A stretch of 64,000 nucleotides of DNA from Blasia pusilla (taxonomy: Eukaryota; Marchantiophyta; Marchantiopsida; Blasiales). Shown here piece by piece: positions 11,211-21,087 of this stretch; positions within the stretch are counted from its first letter, which is position 1; the number at the start of each line of letters is the position of its first letter. The stretch is taken from contig CM114271.1 in assembly GCA_050084515.1 (NCBI GenBank), forward strand, positions 56,420,001 through 56,484,000, given 5' to 3'. The position numbers and the translations under genes were made by a program. Under the pieces are notes generated by a model. That model was not told the origin of the DNA, did no database searches, and was given only the letters and a program-made list of their open reading frames with translations.

Positions 11211-11438
11211 TTACCAAACCTTGTCCCCTTCAAACGACTTGATACCTCGACGATGAGCATCTGCATATTGTTTTTCTGATTTTGGGAGATAGCCAACTTC
11301 TTGATCCTTAGCAAGGTGAACTCCTTTCTTAATATGATCTACAAACTCATAAATTGCTACTACCTTTGTAGATTCCCTAGGAAGTGTGTGATAACCCGCT
11401 CTTTTGAATATTTTGTAGTTGGGATGTTTTTTGTACAT
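11211..11438 (-). pseudogene. Ty3/gypsy integrase C-terminal fragment, second lineage
   Basis: This is 75 open codons with the character of the region behind the gypsy integrase core (FKRAGYHTLPRESTKVVAIYEFVDHI, KSEKQYADAHRR, SFEGDKVW). The last motif resembles the W-bearing start of the integrase C-terminal domain. It differs from the PHD-family copies nearby, so it comes from another gypsy lineage. It has no catalytic core. Confidence 0.55.
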
Positions 11439-11699
11439 AAATAGGTAAAAGTTTTTATGAATGAAGATTGAAGATTTTATAGAAGATTGTAAATATGAAT
11501 AGAGGAAGAGAAATAGTTGGAAGAGTACTTGATAAGGCTAGTTAGTGAAACTCCATTGAGAAGACAAGTAGATTGGAAGATCAGGGAATTATCTTGGAGG
11601 AGTGCGAACTGTTGTAAGCAGAGGAAATGAGAAAGGATAGGGAAGAAGTAGGAGAAATTATAGCTCCTTCGAGGTTGAGTGCTTGGTTATAATATGGAC

Positions 11700-13080
11700 T
11701 GTCGTGCATTTTAGGTGTTATTTATTCAACAACCCCGGCCTTTACCATCATCACTGATCATCAACCACGTAATTTATTGATGGGGTTCCGAAAGCTTTTA
11801 GGGAAGCTTGCAAGATGGGCTCTATTATTAGTTAGTTCATTGACCTAGGATGCTCAACCAAGATATAAATGGGTTGAGTTGTAACCTATGTCCTAGTCAG
11901 TTGGAGCTCATTGGCGTGGAGAGATCTAGAGTGATGAGGAGATGGTGCCTAGATGGCATGGGTCAATCTCTTTGGGCTTTTTGGCTATGGAGAGTTAAAG
12001 TGTTGGGACTTTGATGGTGAGGTCTGGTGGAGAGCCCTTATATCCAGAGGCCGATGAAGAGATGAATAGGTGGCTGAGATATCCATGAGGATGGGGTAGT
12101 CTTAGCGTATCTACATACGAGCATCTTCGTAAGCACTATGGATGTTGGAAAGTGGGAAAATTTTCATGGGAGGGGACACATGTATAACAAGTTTGGGAGG
12201 ATGATAGCATACTCATAGTGGCACATCCTTTGTAGAGAGGACGATTGGTGCAACATGCCTACAAGGATTTGGGACACCTTAGAATGAAGCATACGTACAA
12301 CTTGCTCCAGATATAGTAGTATTGGTGGCGAAGTATGCAAACTAACATTCAACAATTTGTTGCCAAATCCATGGTGTGTGATTGAGTCCAATCATCGTTC
12401 AATGCGCCAACTCTGTAGTTGCATCCACTACCAAACATAGGTTTAGGCTATATATGGAGTTTGACCTTTACCTTTGACGGAGCGCCATAGTCGTTATGTA
12501 TTGGTGATGGTCGAGGACTTTTGAAGTGGATAAAGTTGGCTACATTCAAAATTACATATGGAAAAAGTCAATGTTTGTCTTATAGAACAATCAATCGACT
12601 TGTCCATGTGGGCCCCCATCTCCCCCATCTTTCTCATCCCTCCACTTGTCTTTATGATCCATACTTTCACATTTCTTCCTTCTCCCACCTAGACTCCACT
12701 CCTTTCCGCTTTATTGCTTTGCCTGCCCTTGCCCTTCCTTCTACCATGAACTATAAGTGTGGGCACGACTTTTTGCAATAAATCCATATCCACGGATATG
12801 TCCAAACTTAATTTCTTGTCCATGTCCGTCTTCGGGATGGACTTGTCTGTTTTTCTATGATCATGGTTGCATTTCTTAACAAATCGAGTGAGGGAGTAAC
12901 ACATGCCTTCATAGATTGAGTAATTATCATGCAAAAACTACGATGATGACAGAACAAGATATAATTTTTTTCAGGCCTTGTGTGATTAAGCACTAATCAA
13001 CCACCGTACTACTTTGCAAGTTCATCATAAGGTGGATGGACAAGTATGGCTTGCACAGAGGTCACCTAAGAGATATGGGA
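11700..13080 (+). mobile_element. Decayed Ty3/gypsy pol (PHD family), copy B
   Basis: RNase H remains near 11730-11800 (FTIITDHQP). Integrase zinc-binding and core remains lie at 12260-12540 (LGHLRMKHTYNLL, YWWR, SFNAPTL). About 300 bp of unrelated sequence (12545-12850) then interrupts the integrase, which resumes near 12860 (KSSEGVTHAF, LINHRTT, and a KYGLHRGH-like stretch). Stops occur every few dozen codons. Its end at 13080 faces the tail of copy C on the other strand. Confidence 0.65.
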
Positions 13081-13368
13081 CCTATAGTTGCCATGCCGAA
13101 TCCACATCATCATACAACATACATCGCTGACGTACCATACTCACATACCTACATAACATAGACGAGAGCATCCACAAACACAAGTGTACCACAACTCGCC
13201 CCCATAACTGGCGGTTAGGTCCCTCTAACTCCCGGGTAGCCCTATACATCTACTACATGCTATACACCTTCGTGGGTGCACGAATCATAAGGCTGGGTGC
13301 TAGGTTGCCCCATTGTTAGTCGCACATATGTAATCCATATCATGCAAAGATCAAGTCATCTACCTCTC

Positions 13369-14649
13369 CTAAGTACATCGAGGACAAACCCACCTTCCAG
13401 TAGGAACAACATTCATACGTGGAGTCAAACACATCATCTGCCAACCCCTAAAACACCGATCACACACCAACATACGGGCTACATTACCACCAGACCCACA
13501 CAACATGCACCTCAAGCTAGCACGTATCATGGCTAAGCTTGGGTCAACAGTACCATCCACATTAAGAAGATGACATGGCGCACAATTACGCACATGGTCC
13601 TTCCAAACAACTCCATCACGACCCTCCAACATAAGAACTCCAGAAGCTAACACCTCGCGCACTCATAAAATAGTGCGGCCTGCCGTCACATCCAACGTTG
13701 TCGGTGTAATCTGCTGCAAATAGACATAGTCTTCCACATGGAACCTACGAATCGATGGTCGATAACCTCCGCCCCGAATGGTTGCGTACCGCAACGTATC
13801 CATGTGTTGAGCAATGACAAGATTCTCAAAGGCTGTTAGCATAACTCTCCGAAAGAGCTCTACCCGCTGAGAACACACTCTCATCCACATCTCTGGGTCA
13901 TCAAGGTTCACCACATCACTAGACTCCCAACAAATTGTTGCTGGCAAGTCTGGATCTCGGCCGTATAACAGAAAATAAGGTGAGAAGGACGACAAGGATG
14001 CTTGGCGATTGAACCTATACCCCATGGCTAACCATGGCAACTGAATATCCCAGTCTCCAAGATGCCCCTTCTGTAGGCCATACTTGCGCAATGCCCTCTT
14101 CACCGTCTGAACCACACGCTTAGCCAAACCGTTCGCCTCTGGATGATCTCGAGACGTGGTCCGATGATCAATCAACGCCTTGTCACACAAGACTTGAAAC
14201 TCACCCTGAAACTCTGTACCCTGGTCGGTCAGCACTTCAGCTAGTGCACCAAAATGACTAAGCACTCTATCAAGAAACGCATACGCCGTTCCCTCACTTT
14301 CCTTGTCAGGTAATGCCACCAACTCAATCTACTTGGAGAAGCGCTCCACCATCACCAACACATATCGATGATGTCGTACAATCAACGGTAACGGTCCCGC
14401 AAAGTCCACACTCCAACGGTAATCCAACCCCATAATAGACAAGCGGTGTAACTGTGGTGTAGGGGCATTGAATGATACCCTCACCCAGTCACAAACCATA
14501 CAACGTGACACCAACTGTTGCACCTGAGTATGCATGCCACGCCACCAATACTGACCAAGGAGTAAGCTATATGTATGCTTTACCCCAAAATGTCCCAACT
14601 CCTCATGGGCATGTCGCACAATGCGCTCTCTCTGAGCCAAATGCGGCAC
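13369..14649 (-). pseudogene. Gypsy integrase with C-terminal PHD finger (copy C)
   Basis: It starts with the HHCC zinc-binding region (HLAQRERIVRHAHEELGH, YWWRGMH, CMVCD). The core domain follows, with Asp residues in WSVDFAGP and VLTDQGTEF. The catalytic Glu position (normally AER, as in copy D) reads AKR, so the enzyme is dead. Two in-frame stops are visible: at a Trp codon in FSK-IELV near 14325 and at an Arg codon after GRTIL near 13663. Behind the linker (RDGVVWKDHVRNCAPCHL) lies a PHD-type ring, CMLC...CDRC...W(Q)MMC...WVCPRC, whose single His is replaced by Gln. The integrase normally inserts the cDNA into chromatin; a PHD finger in this place would be expected to read histone H3 tails. 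Confidence 0.8.
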
Positions 14650-14652
14650 TAC

Positions 14653-15496
14653 TCATACTCTACCATCCTCCCACACACGGAGAATATGTGTTCCCTCCAA
14701 TCGATATCTCTTAGCACGTTGAAGAACACGGTCTCGCTCCTTGGCACTCACTATGCCTGGCACCCTACAGGTCCGTAGGAACTTCAACACCAACGCATCA
14801 TCATGAATATCACGCTGATCCGTACCACCATCTCCAACATTGATGATATCATCAATGTTACACCGAACAAAATCCAACCCTGCTAGGATCTTGTCCATCA
14901 CTCTCATTCTTCAACCCAAAGGGTAAGATTACAAACTTGAGAGTTGACACCCCAAAATGTTGTCTTGGCCTTATCACTCTCCCGAATCGGTAGTTGATGG
15001 TATCCTGCCCGAAGATCCAAAATACTAAAAATCTTTGCCTTTCCCACCACATCAAAGATCTCCTCAGGTGTAGGCATGGCATACCTATTCGCCTTGGTTT
15101 CCCAATTGATAGGACGGTAATCTCCACACATCCGCCTATCAGTGTAGTTGCCATGCATATCCTTTTTAGCAGGCATAACAATGGCTGATGCATACTCTCC
15201 ATGTAACAACTCCACTAATCCAGCCTCCAAAAGGTCCAACGTCCTACTCTGAATCAGGTCCCTCTCCATATCACTATATGGTAGGGACGACAGAAGATTG
15301 GCGTATCACTAGCCAAATCAATCCGTATACCGGGTCCAACTAGAGCACCCAACTCCTTCATGCTAAAGGAAAAACAACTCCTATAAACACGTAGGAACTG
15401 TGTCAAGCGTCGTTTCTCACCTCCCGTAAGCTTGGGCCCAAGTAATGGCTCCCAAGTCTCCTCAATTGGCACACTAGAGGGAGAGGATGATGCCAT
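14653..15496 (-). pseudogene. Gypsy reverse transcriptase remnant (copy C)
   Basis: From the high end: a pre-RT segment (15496-15254, WEPLLGPKLTGGEKRRL, with GPGIRIDLASDTPIFCRPY), then RT fingers/palm at 15269-14904 (AGLVELLHGEYASAIVMPAKK, DRRMCGDYRPIN, and FSILDLRAGYHQL, which holds a catalytic Asp). A frameshift near 14920 separates the PFGLKN motif. At 14907 the frame continues VMDKILAGLDFV, with the YIDD box as NIDD. It then passes without RNase H into the pre-integrase segment (FLRTCRVPGIVSAKERDRVL). An internal deletion has therefore removed RNase H. Confidence 0.78.
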
Positions 15497-15603
15497 TGGC
15501 TGCTACGCAACCCCCTCACAAGATGGTACACCCTAAGCTACACCATCATCTGAGCAAATAACTCCTCCACCAGCATGAGCAACCAACTCCACATGCCCAT
15601 CCA

Positions 15604-16045
15604 TTACATCCTATTTACTCCAAGGATGCAAAATACTACTCTCCTTGCCCCCACCGATGCCTCTACCGTCTCGGTAGCCATCGAGCTCATTACAAGGGGT
15701 GGAAGACCCACAGACATAGTCCGAAGTCGACGCTGCTCGGCCATACCAAGACTCAAAATCCAAGTCAAAAAATTCAGGTCCATGGCTTGACCCAACACAT
15801 GACGTCTTGAAGCCTCATAAATGGAAGCAATCGCTGTCACACCAGTAGCAAATCCCATCGCACGCTCTCTCTTATCAGCGTTAGGCTCCACCAACTGTCG
15901 TACATGAGAACCCCATACAAGCCCAGGACCACCTTCCCTATAGGCATGTGACAAGGAAAACTCACAAATGTGGGTAGTGCCATCCTAGGCTGGCCCACAC
16001 GGTTCACCACTGCCATGGATGACCGATCAATAATCCTCACCACCT
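15604..16045 (-). pseudogene. Gypsy protease/gag-end region (copy C)
   Basis: The open piece 15954-15604 and the stretch up to 16045 parallel 8.9-9.3 kb of copy A. Recognisable strings are VVRIIDRSSMAVVNRVGQPR, ALPTFVSFPCHMP and GLVWGSHVRQLVEPNADKRERAMGFA. By position this is the region between gag and RT, where the aspartic protease lies. I do not see a clear D-S/T-G motif. Confidence 0.5.
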
Positions 16046-17032
16046 GTGAAAGTCGAGCATTTCTCGAAGTGGATAGAGTTAGTTGCATTTGCTGAAAAAG
16101 CGAGTGAGGAAGTATTGTATGCCTTCCTAGATCGAGTGCTGAGTCATTATGGCGTACCAGCTGAGGTATTGACAGACCAAGGTACAAAGTTTCGCGGGGA
16201 TTTTGAGGCTTTGTGTGATCAGGTGTTGATCCATCACCGCACCACTTAAGGACATCATCCTGAGGCGGATGGACTAGCGGAGAGGGTTGTGCAGACGGTG
16301 AAGAGAGTATTACGCAAGTATGGCTTGCATAGAGGTCACATAGGAGATTGGGACCTCTAGTTGCCGTGGTTGGCAATGGGATATAGATTCAGCAAGGAGG
16401 CATCCTTAGCATCTTTCTCATCGTACTTGTTGCTTTATGGCTAAGAGCCACATTTACCTACGGCCATTCGTTAAGATGTTGGTGAGATATTGAACCTTGA
16501 TGATCGTGATGTATGGATGCAAACATGTTCTCAGAGGAGTGAGTTGTTCCGGAGAGTGATGCCCATGGCGTTTGAGAACTTGGTGATTGCGCAACATCGG
16601 GATACATTGAGATATGCGACTATTTGGGGAGGTGATTATCAACCTACTATCTAGAGGTTCCATTAGGGAAACTATGTCTACTTGCAGCAGACGGCACCCA
16701 CGATGTTGGAGGTGACTACAGGACGTAGCATCTTGAGAGTGTGTGAGATTTTGCCATCTGGTGTTCTCTTATTGGAGGGACGTGATGGTATGGTTTGGAA
16801 GATCCATATGCGTAACTGTGCGCCATATCACCTTCCTAACATTGACGGTATAATTGATCCGAGCTTAGCAATAGTTCCTGCAAGCTTACGATGTTTGTTG
16901 TGTGGTTCCGACCGTGGTGCAGCCACTATGCTAGTCTGTGATGGGTGTTCGAGAGGTTGGCATATAGCATGTCTGATGCCACCTCTCACTAGGGTTCCCT
17001 TGGGCCAATGGATGTGTCCCAGATGTACATAG
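16046..17032 (+). pseudogene. Gypsy integrase with intact-looking PHD finger (copy D)
   Basis: This copy of the same family lies in opposite orientation to copy C. The integrase core carries VLTDQGTKFRGDF and, after one stop near 16249, HHPEADGLAERVVQTVKR with the catalytic Glu present. Further stops lie near 16359, 16442, 16471 and 16652. From 16682 to 17032 the frame is open: YLQQTAPTML linker, ILPSGVLLLEGRDGMVW, NCAPYHLPNIDG, then the PHD finger at 16892-17029. Its ligands are CLLC, CDGC, GWH, IAC and CPRC, in the order C4-H-C3, with the typical Trp two residues before the last Cys pair. RT and everything upstream is missing at the head-to-head joint with copy C. Confidence 0.8.
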
Positions 17033-17207
17033 AGTAGGTAGTTCTAGCTTCTGACTTGTGTCTGTGACATGGATGACAAGAAGGCGACTAAAAATGGGGC
17101 CACATGAGCACCTGACCTTTTTGCTCTTAGGGTCCGAGAGATGTATGTCATGGTAGGTAGGGATAGATGGCTATCTCGAGTTAGAATGACCTAACCACCA
17201 ACTAGGG
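17033..17207 (+). other. Gypsy 3' untranslated spacer
   Basis: This non-coding stretch lies between the PHD frame and the LTR remains. It holds a G-rich tract (CTAGGGGGCC at about 17202), but no LTR start follows it directly. Confidence 0.4.
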
Positions 17208-17340
17208 GGCCGATTGGAGATATTTTGGTACTACTTGTCTCGTTGTTTGGATGCCATGAGTAAGCATTGGATCGTGCGTCTTTGTGTGTATGATCGTTGA
17301 CAACGATGTATGTTGTGTAGCGATTTGTATACGCACGACA
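17208..17340 (+). repeat. Gypsy LTR 3'-end fragment
   Basis: It matches the last ~135 bp of the LTR (GAGATATTTTGGTACTACTT..., ending TATACGCACGACA). Two bases later another LTR starts. Confidence 0.65.
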
Positions 17341-17342
17341 AC

Positions 17343-17943
17343 TGTCACGACTTTTAGGATATATCAGCGAGATCTACTAGAGTGCCTTTGGAGATATTGG
17401 AGGACAGACTTAGGAGTTCAAGATCAGCCTTAGAGAGTAGGTTTCCCCTTTATTTCGGCTCATTTGGAGCCATATAGGAAAAAAACTTACTATTTTAGGT
17501 AAGTGTCCACATGAAGTATAGTTGACTTTCTACTTTGGGAGTATCCTTTGACCCGCTACAGCAGGTCAAGAGCCAAAAGGTGACATGCGAGCATAGGTTA
17601 TTGAGGAGAGAGCTTGGGAGAGGGAAGGGGGTATATCTCCAAGAGAGAGATCTTGAGAGCTCATTCTCTCTTTGTTGAACCACTTGGCACGAGGTGGCGG
17701 AGATATGGTCCCTTGTCTTGTGAGGGTAATCCAAGCCTCTCATTAGGAGAGTGGGTTTGTTTTGACATGAGAGAGAGTGCACGCATTTGAGAGCTATTGT
17801 GTTGAGAGAGATTGGATATTATTTTAATTGGAGATATTTTCATACTTCTTGTCTCGTTGTTTGGATGCCATGAGTTTAGGGATCGTGCGTGTTTGTGTGT
17901 TGACAACGATGTATGTTGTGTAGCGATGTGTATGCGCATGATA
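17343..17943 (+). repeat. Gypsy LTR, plus orientation
   Basis: It starts TGTCACGACTTTTAGG and ends GTATGCGCATGATA, about 600 bp. It parallels the solo LTR at 7486-8130 in reverse complement, including the GAGCTCATTCTCTCTTTG block and the CATTTGGAGCCATATAG block. The terminal CA has become TA. It forms the left arm of a large inverted repeat with 17944-18660. Confidence 0.75.
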
Positions 17944-18094
17944 CCATATACATGACTACACAATATACATCGCTGTCACCAAATAGACACACAAGATCCC
18001 ATGCTAACTCATGGCATCAAAACATCAAGGTGATCACGTACCAAAATATCTCCAATTAAATTAAATATCACTCTCACAACAATGTCTCCTCACC

Positions 18095-18150
<56 letters not shown>

Positions 18151-18660
18151 GTCAAACCAAACCCACTCTCCTAATGAGAATCTTGGGTTACACACACAAG
18201 ATAAGGAGGACCATAGTTCCGTCGCCTCATGCCAAGAGGTTCAACAAAGAGAGAATGAGCTCTAAAGCTCTCTCTCCTTGGGTATAATCGCTTCCCTCTC
18301 CCAAGCTTTCTCCACGGCCGTGGAGCATTCTCAAGGTGACCTACGAGCATAATCATAGCTCCCCGGCCTGATGCAAGAATGTTCAACTAGGAGAGAATGA
18401 ACTCCCGATTAAGATCTTGTTCCTTGAGGTATATCCTTTCTCTTCCCAAGCCCTCTCTTGGGTAATCTATGCACACATATCATCTCCTCAAACCTAACTA
18501 TTGATAATAGGTCAAGAGGAAGTTTCTATAAATAAAAAGTGGACTCTTCAAGAAGTATGAAACTTGCCTAAAATAGTATGTTCCTCAAATGAACTCTAAA
18601 TTAGGTCCAAAAAGGGATAACGTGCACACTCAGGTTACCCTACTCCTTTGTAGGTCACCC
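17944..18660 (-). repeat. Gypsy LTR, minus orientation
   Basis: This LTR copy is inverted against 17343-17943 and directly adjacent to it. It carries an expanded CT microsatellite (18098-18148). It also has an internal duplication around 18230-18440, where the GTTCAAC..GAGAGAATGA block appears twice. Its far end is weakly conserved; I place it near 18660. Confidence 0.65.
18098..18148. repeat. (CT)n microsatellite
   Basis: An uninterrupted CT run of about 50 bp lies inside the inverted LTR. The other LTR copies have only short CT tracts at the same place. Confidence 0.95.
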
Positions 18661-20937
18661 TCGGTCCATTGGGAATGACATCTAGCCTTCCTGAATGCCC
18701 TGTGCAAATACTCTTCATTCCGAAAAAACTTTGAGAGTTCCTTTTTCGGATAATAAGTAAGCTCTGTGCCAACCTCAAGACTCGCAAACTAGGTCCATTT
18801 GTGGTAATATTACCACCGGGGGTGTGAAATGGGTGCTATTCACACTCCCGGTGGTAACATTACCACAAATGTATTTGTAGGACATTGTCACACGTCTAAG
18901 GCTAAGTTTTGTTTGGTTCCATGGGTAAATTAATTCTAAATTTCATGTCAATGTGGTTTGAAAATTAGGAGCCAGTAAAATTCTACAATGTGAAGATCAC
19001 CAATAGAGAGGCACTTAAATCCAATGCACACAAAAGTCTCGTGGAAGTTCATGTAATATTTTTTTAAACCCACAAAGCAAGGGAGTTGAAAGGATTGGTC
19101 GTCGAGGGTGCATGGATAGGGGAAAGTGGGTGAAGAAGTTAATTTTTCACACTTGGAAAAGAACTCACCAGAATCATGTAACTCAACAACTAGTACTTCA
19201 AAAGAGAATCTTCCTGAAAGAAACCCAACAACAAGCACTTCAACATAGAATCGTGCGCTTCTATGAGCGCTTCAAAAGATAAAAGAAACCTCGGAAGATG
19301 TAGCGCGTCTAGCTAGGGTTTAGGGTCATGCAACCTCTGCAAAAAGTACTTCAGAAGATACTCCAAATCTTAGAAAATCGAACGATTCATCGAGTTGCCC
19401 CACAACGAGCACCTCACAATAGTAATGAATCCAAGTTCATACAACTATTTTTAATAGGGCGTCTTCGGAGAGCCCCACTATTTCATGGTCAACACATGAC
19501 GCAAACGTTTAGGGTTCAAAATCTCCCTTAAGTGAGGATTTATTACTCCTGCGACACTCCATTCCTACAGAATGTAAAGCCCTTGCGCGCTTGTGAGTCC
19601 ACCCGCATACTTCAATATGTAAGGCCCTACTTAGTGTGGTGTAGCGATGTCGTCGTGACTCTAATACACATGTCTGGTTCCTATAAATGGGCTTCATGTT
19701 GTATTTAATAATTTCGAAAGCATTACTATGTTTTTCTTATTAAAAAAGCGTAGAAAGTGAAAAATATCCAAACCACTCGGTAAAAAATTGAACGCCAGTA
19801 TTTTTTTATTTCATTTACTTTATAGTCGGAGAATCTATATATGTATAATGGGACAAAATAAATGAGAAGAAGTTTGTAATTGTGTCTCTCAATTCACATG
19901 TGATATTTTGGAAATTTTTTTTTAATTTTAATAAAAATAAAATAATTTGTTATAATAAATTGATAATTTAATTCATGTGTGTTATTTTGATGGGAGGAAT
20001 GGGCGGAGAAGATTAGAAATTTTTTATACTTGAATGGAAGGATAAAATTATTTAGGTGAGTGGAATATTAATTCAATTTTATTTGAAGAGTGGAATAGTA
20101 TTGCACATGAAAATTATTGTCTAGATGAAAATTCTCATCTTGACAATAGAGCATTGAGGTAGCACCTAGTAAATTGCAAATTGCATACTCCATAATGGTG
20201 TGTTTAGGAAGTTTGGAAATCCGAAATATTCCCACGCAACAATCTATATTATTATTGTAAAGTGCCTATGTATTTTGAGATCATCTCTCTTCTTGACACA
20301 TGTACTTTTTAACGATAGAATGGATCGCTAAGCCAATATGATAGTTCAAATTTACTTTTACATTTAAAATGGGTAATTCAAAATTATACACTTGTGTATC
20401 GTACAAACACCAACTAGTAACAAAATAATAGAAACTTCATCCACTCGAGTGGGCACTTTATTGCCCAAGTTTTCAAGAAAAATCATCATCATCGACACAA
20501 TGTTGATGATGATGCTCACTCGCAGCTCTGTATTCAGAAATAATCAAAACTCGCTTTGCAGCAACACGATGAAGAGACAATACCCTAGAGTAGGTCCCAT
20601 AAATCAAACGTCTTCATTAAGCCGAATCCTCATGAGACTCGCACTTGCAGATATCGAGTCAATAACTCCGAGGACTTGTGGGTCTCAATCACCCTCGACA
20701 GAACATTTCTAGAGCTTTGAAATCTCTATATGATTTGAATGAATCACCCTCAAATTAAATTCCCAAAGAGTCTCAAAAACTATATTAATGTAGCTCCGAG
20801 AAGATGCGCGGAATGTTATCTTTTAACTGAAACTGAAGAAAATAAAAATTCTATTTAAATTTTGAAATGAAAAAAATTTATTAAAAAAATAATTTTCGTG
20901 GGTGGGCATAGAAAATGAAAACCTCAATAAAAAGTGG
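18661..20937. other. No gene recognised; one hairpin
   Basis: No coding region is supported. The interval contains the hairpin at 18797-18870 and an AT-rich segment (about 19700-20350). The interval's ORFs are short and without domain character. Confidence 0.5.
18797..18870. repeat. 32-bp inverted repeat (hairpin)
   Basis: The arms 18797-18828 and 18839-18870 differ at only two of 32 positions and enclose a 10-base loop. The arm begins ATTTGTGGTAATATTACC. The structure could be the core of a small inverted-repeat element. Confidence 0.85.
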
Positions 20938-21087
20938 GTATTAAGAGTAGAAAGTATCGGCTGAAAGTCACATATACGCTTTATTATAAACAAACTTCAA
21001 AGGAGGACAAAGGTATTAAGAATAGAAAGTATTGGCTGAAAGTCACATATACGCTTTATTATAAATAAACTTCAAAAGAGGACAAAG
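20938..21087. repeat. 75-bp tandem duplication
   Basis: Two adjacent copies (20938-21012 and 21013-21087) start GTATTAAGA(G/A)TAGAAAGTAT and end GAGGACAAAG, with a handful of differences. No coding content is visible. Confidence 0.85.

Larger units (their letters stand above)
13100..16045 (-). mobile_element. Ty3/gypsy element with PHD finger, copy C
   Basis: Minus-strand order: protease region (16045-15600), RT (15496-14800), integrase (14649-13663) and PHD finger (13509-13372), then an untranslated tail to about 13100. RNase H is deleted: the RT palm at 14850 joins directly to the pre-integrase segment. This is the best-kept copy of the family. Its high end meets copy D head to head at 16045/16046. 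Confidence 0.8.

Noticed and set aside
13297-13536. Plus-strand ORF rich in Thr/Pro
   Set aside because: It is antisense to the PHD-finger end of copy C.
18805-18813. TAATATTAC, the nonanucleotide of geminivirus-like replication origins
   Set aside because: It lies in the stem, not the loop, of the hairpin, is mostly a palindrome by itself, and no Rep-like gene is nearby.
19309-19326. TAGGGTTTAGGG, telomere-like
   Set aside because: Fewer than two full plant telomere units; common by chance and in promoters.
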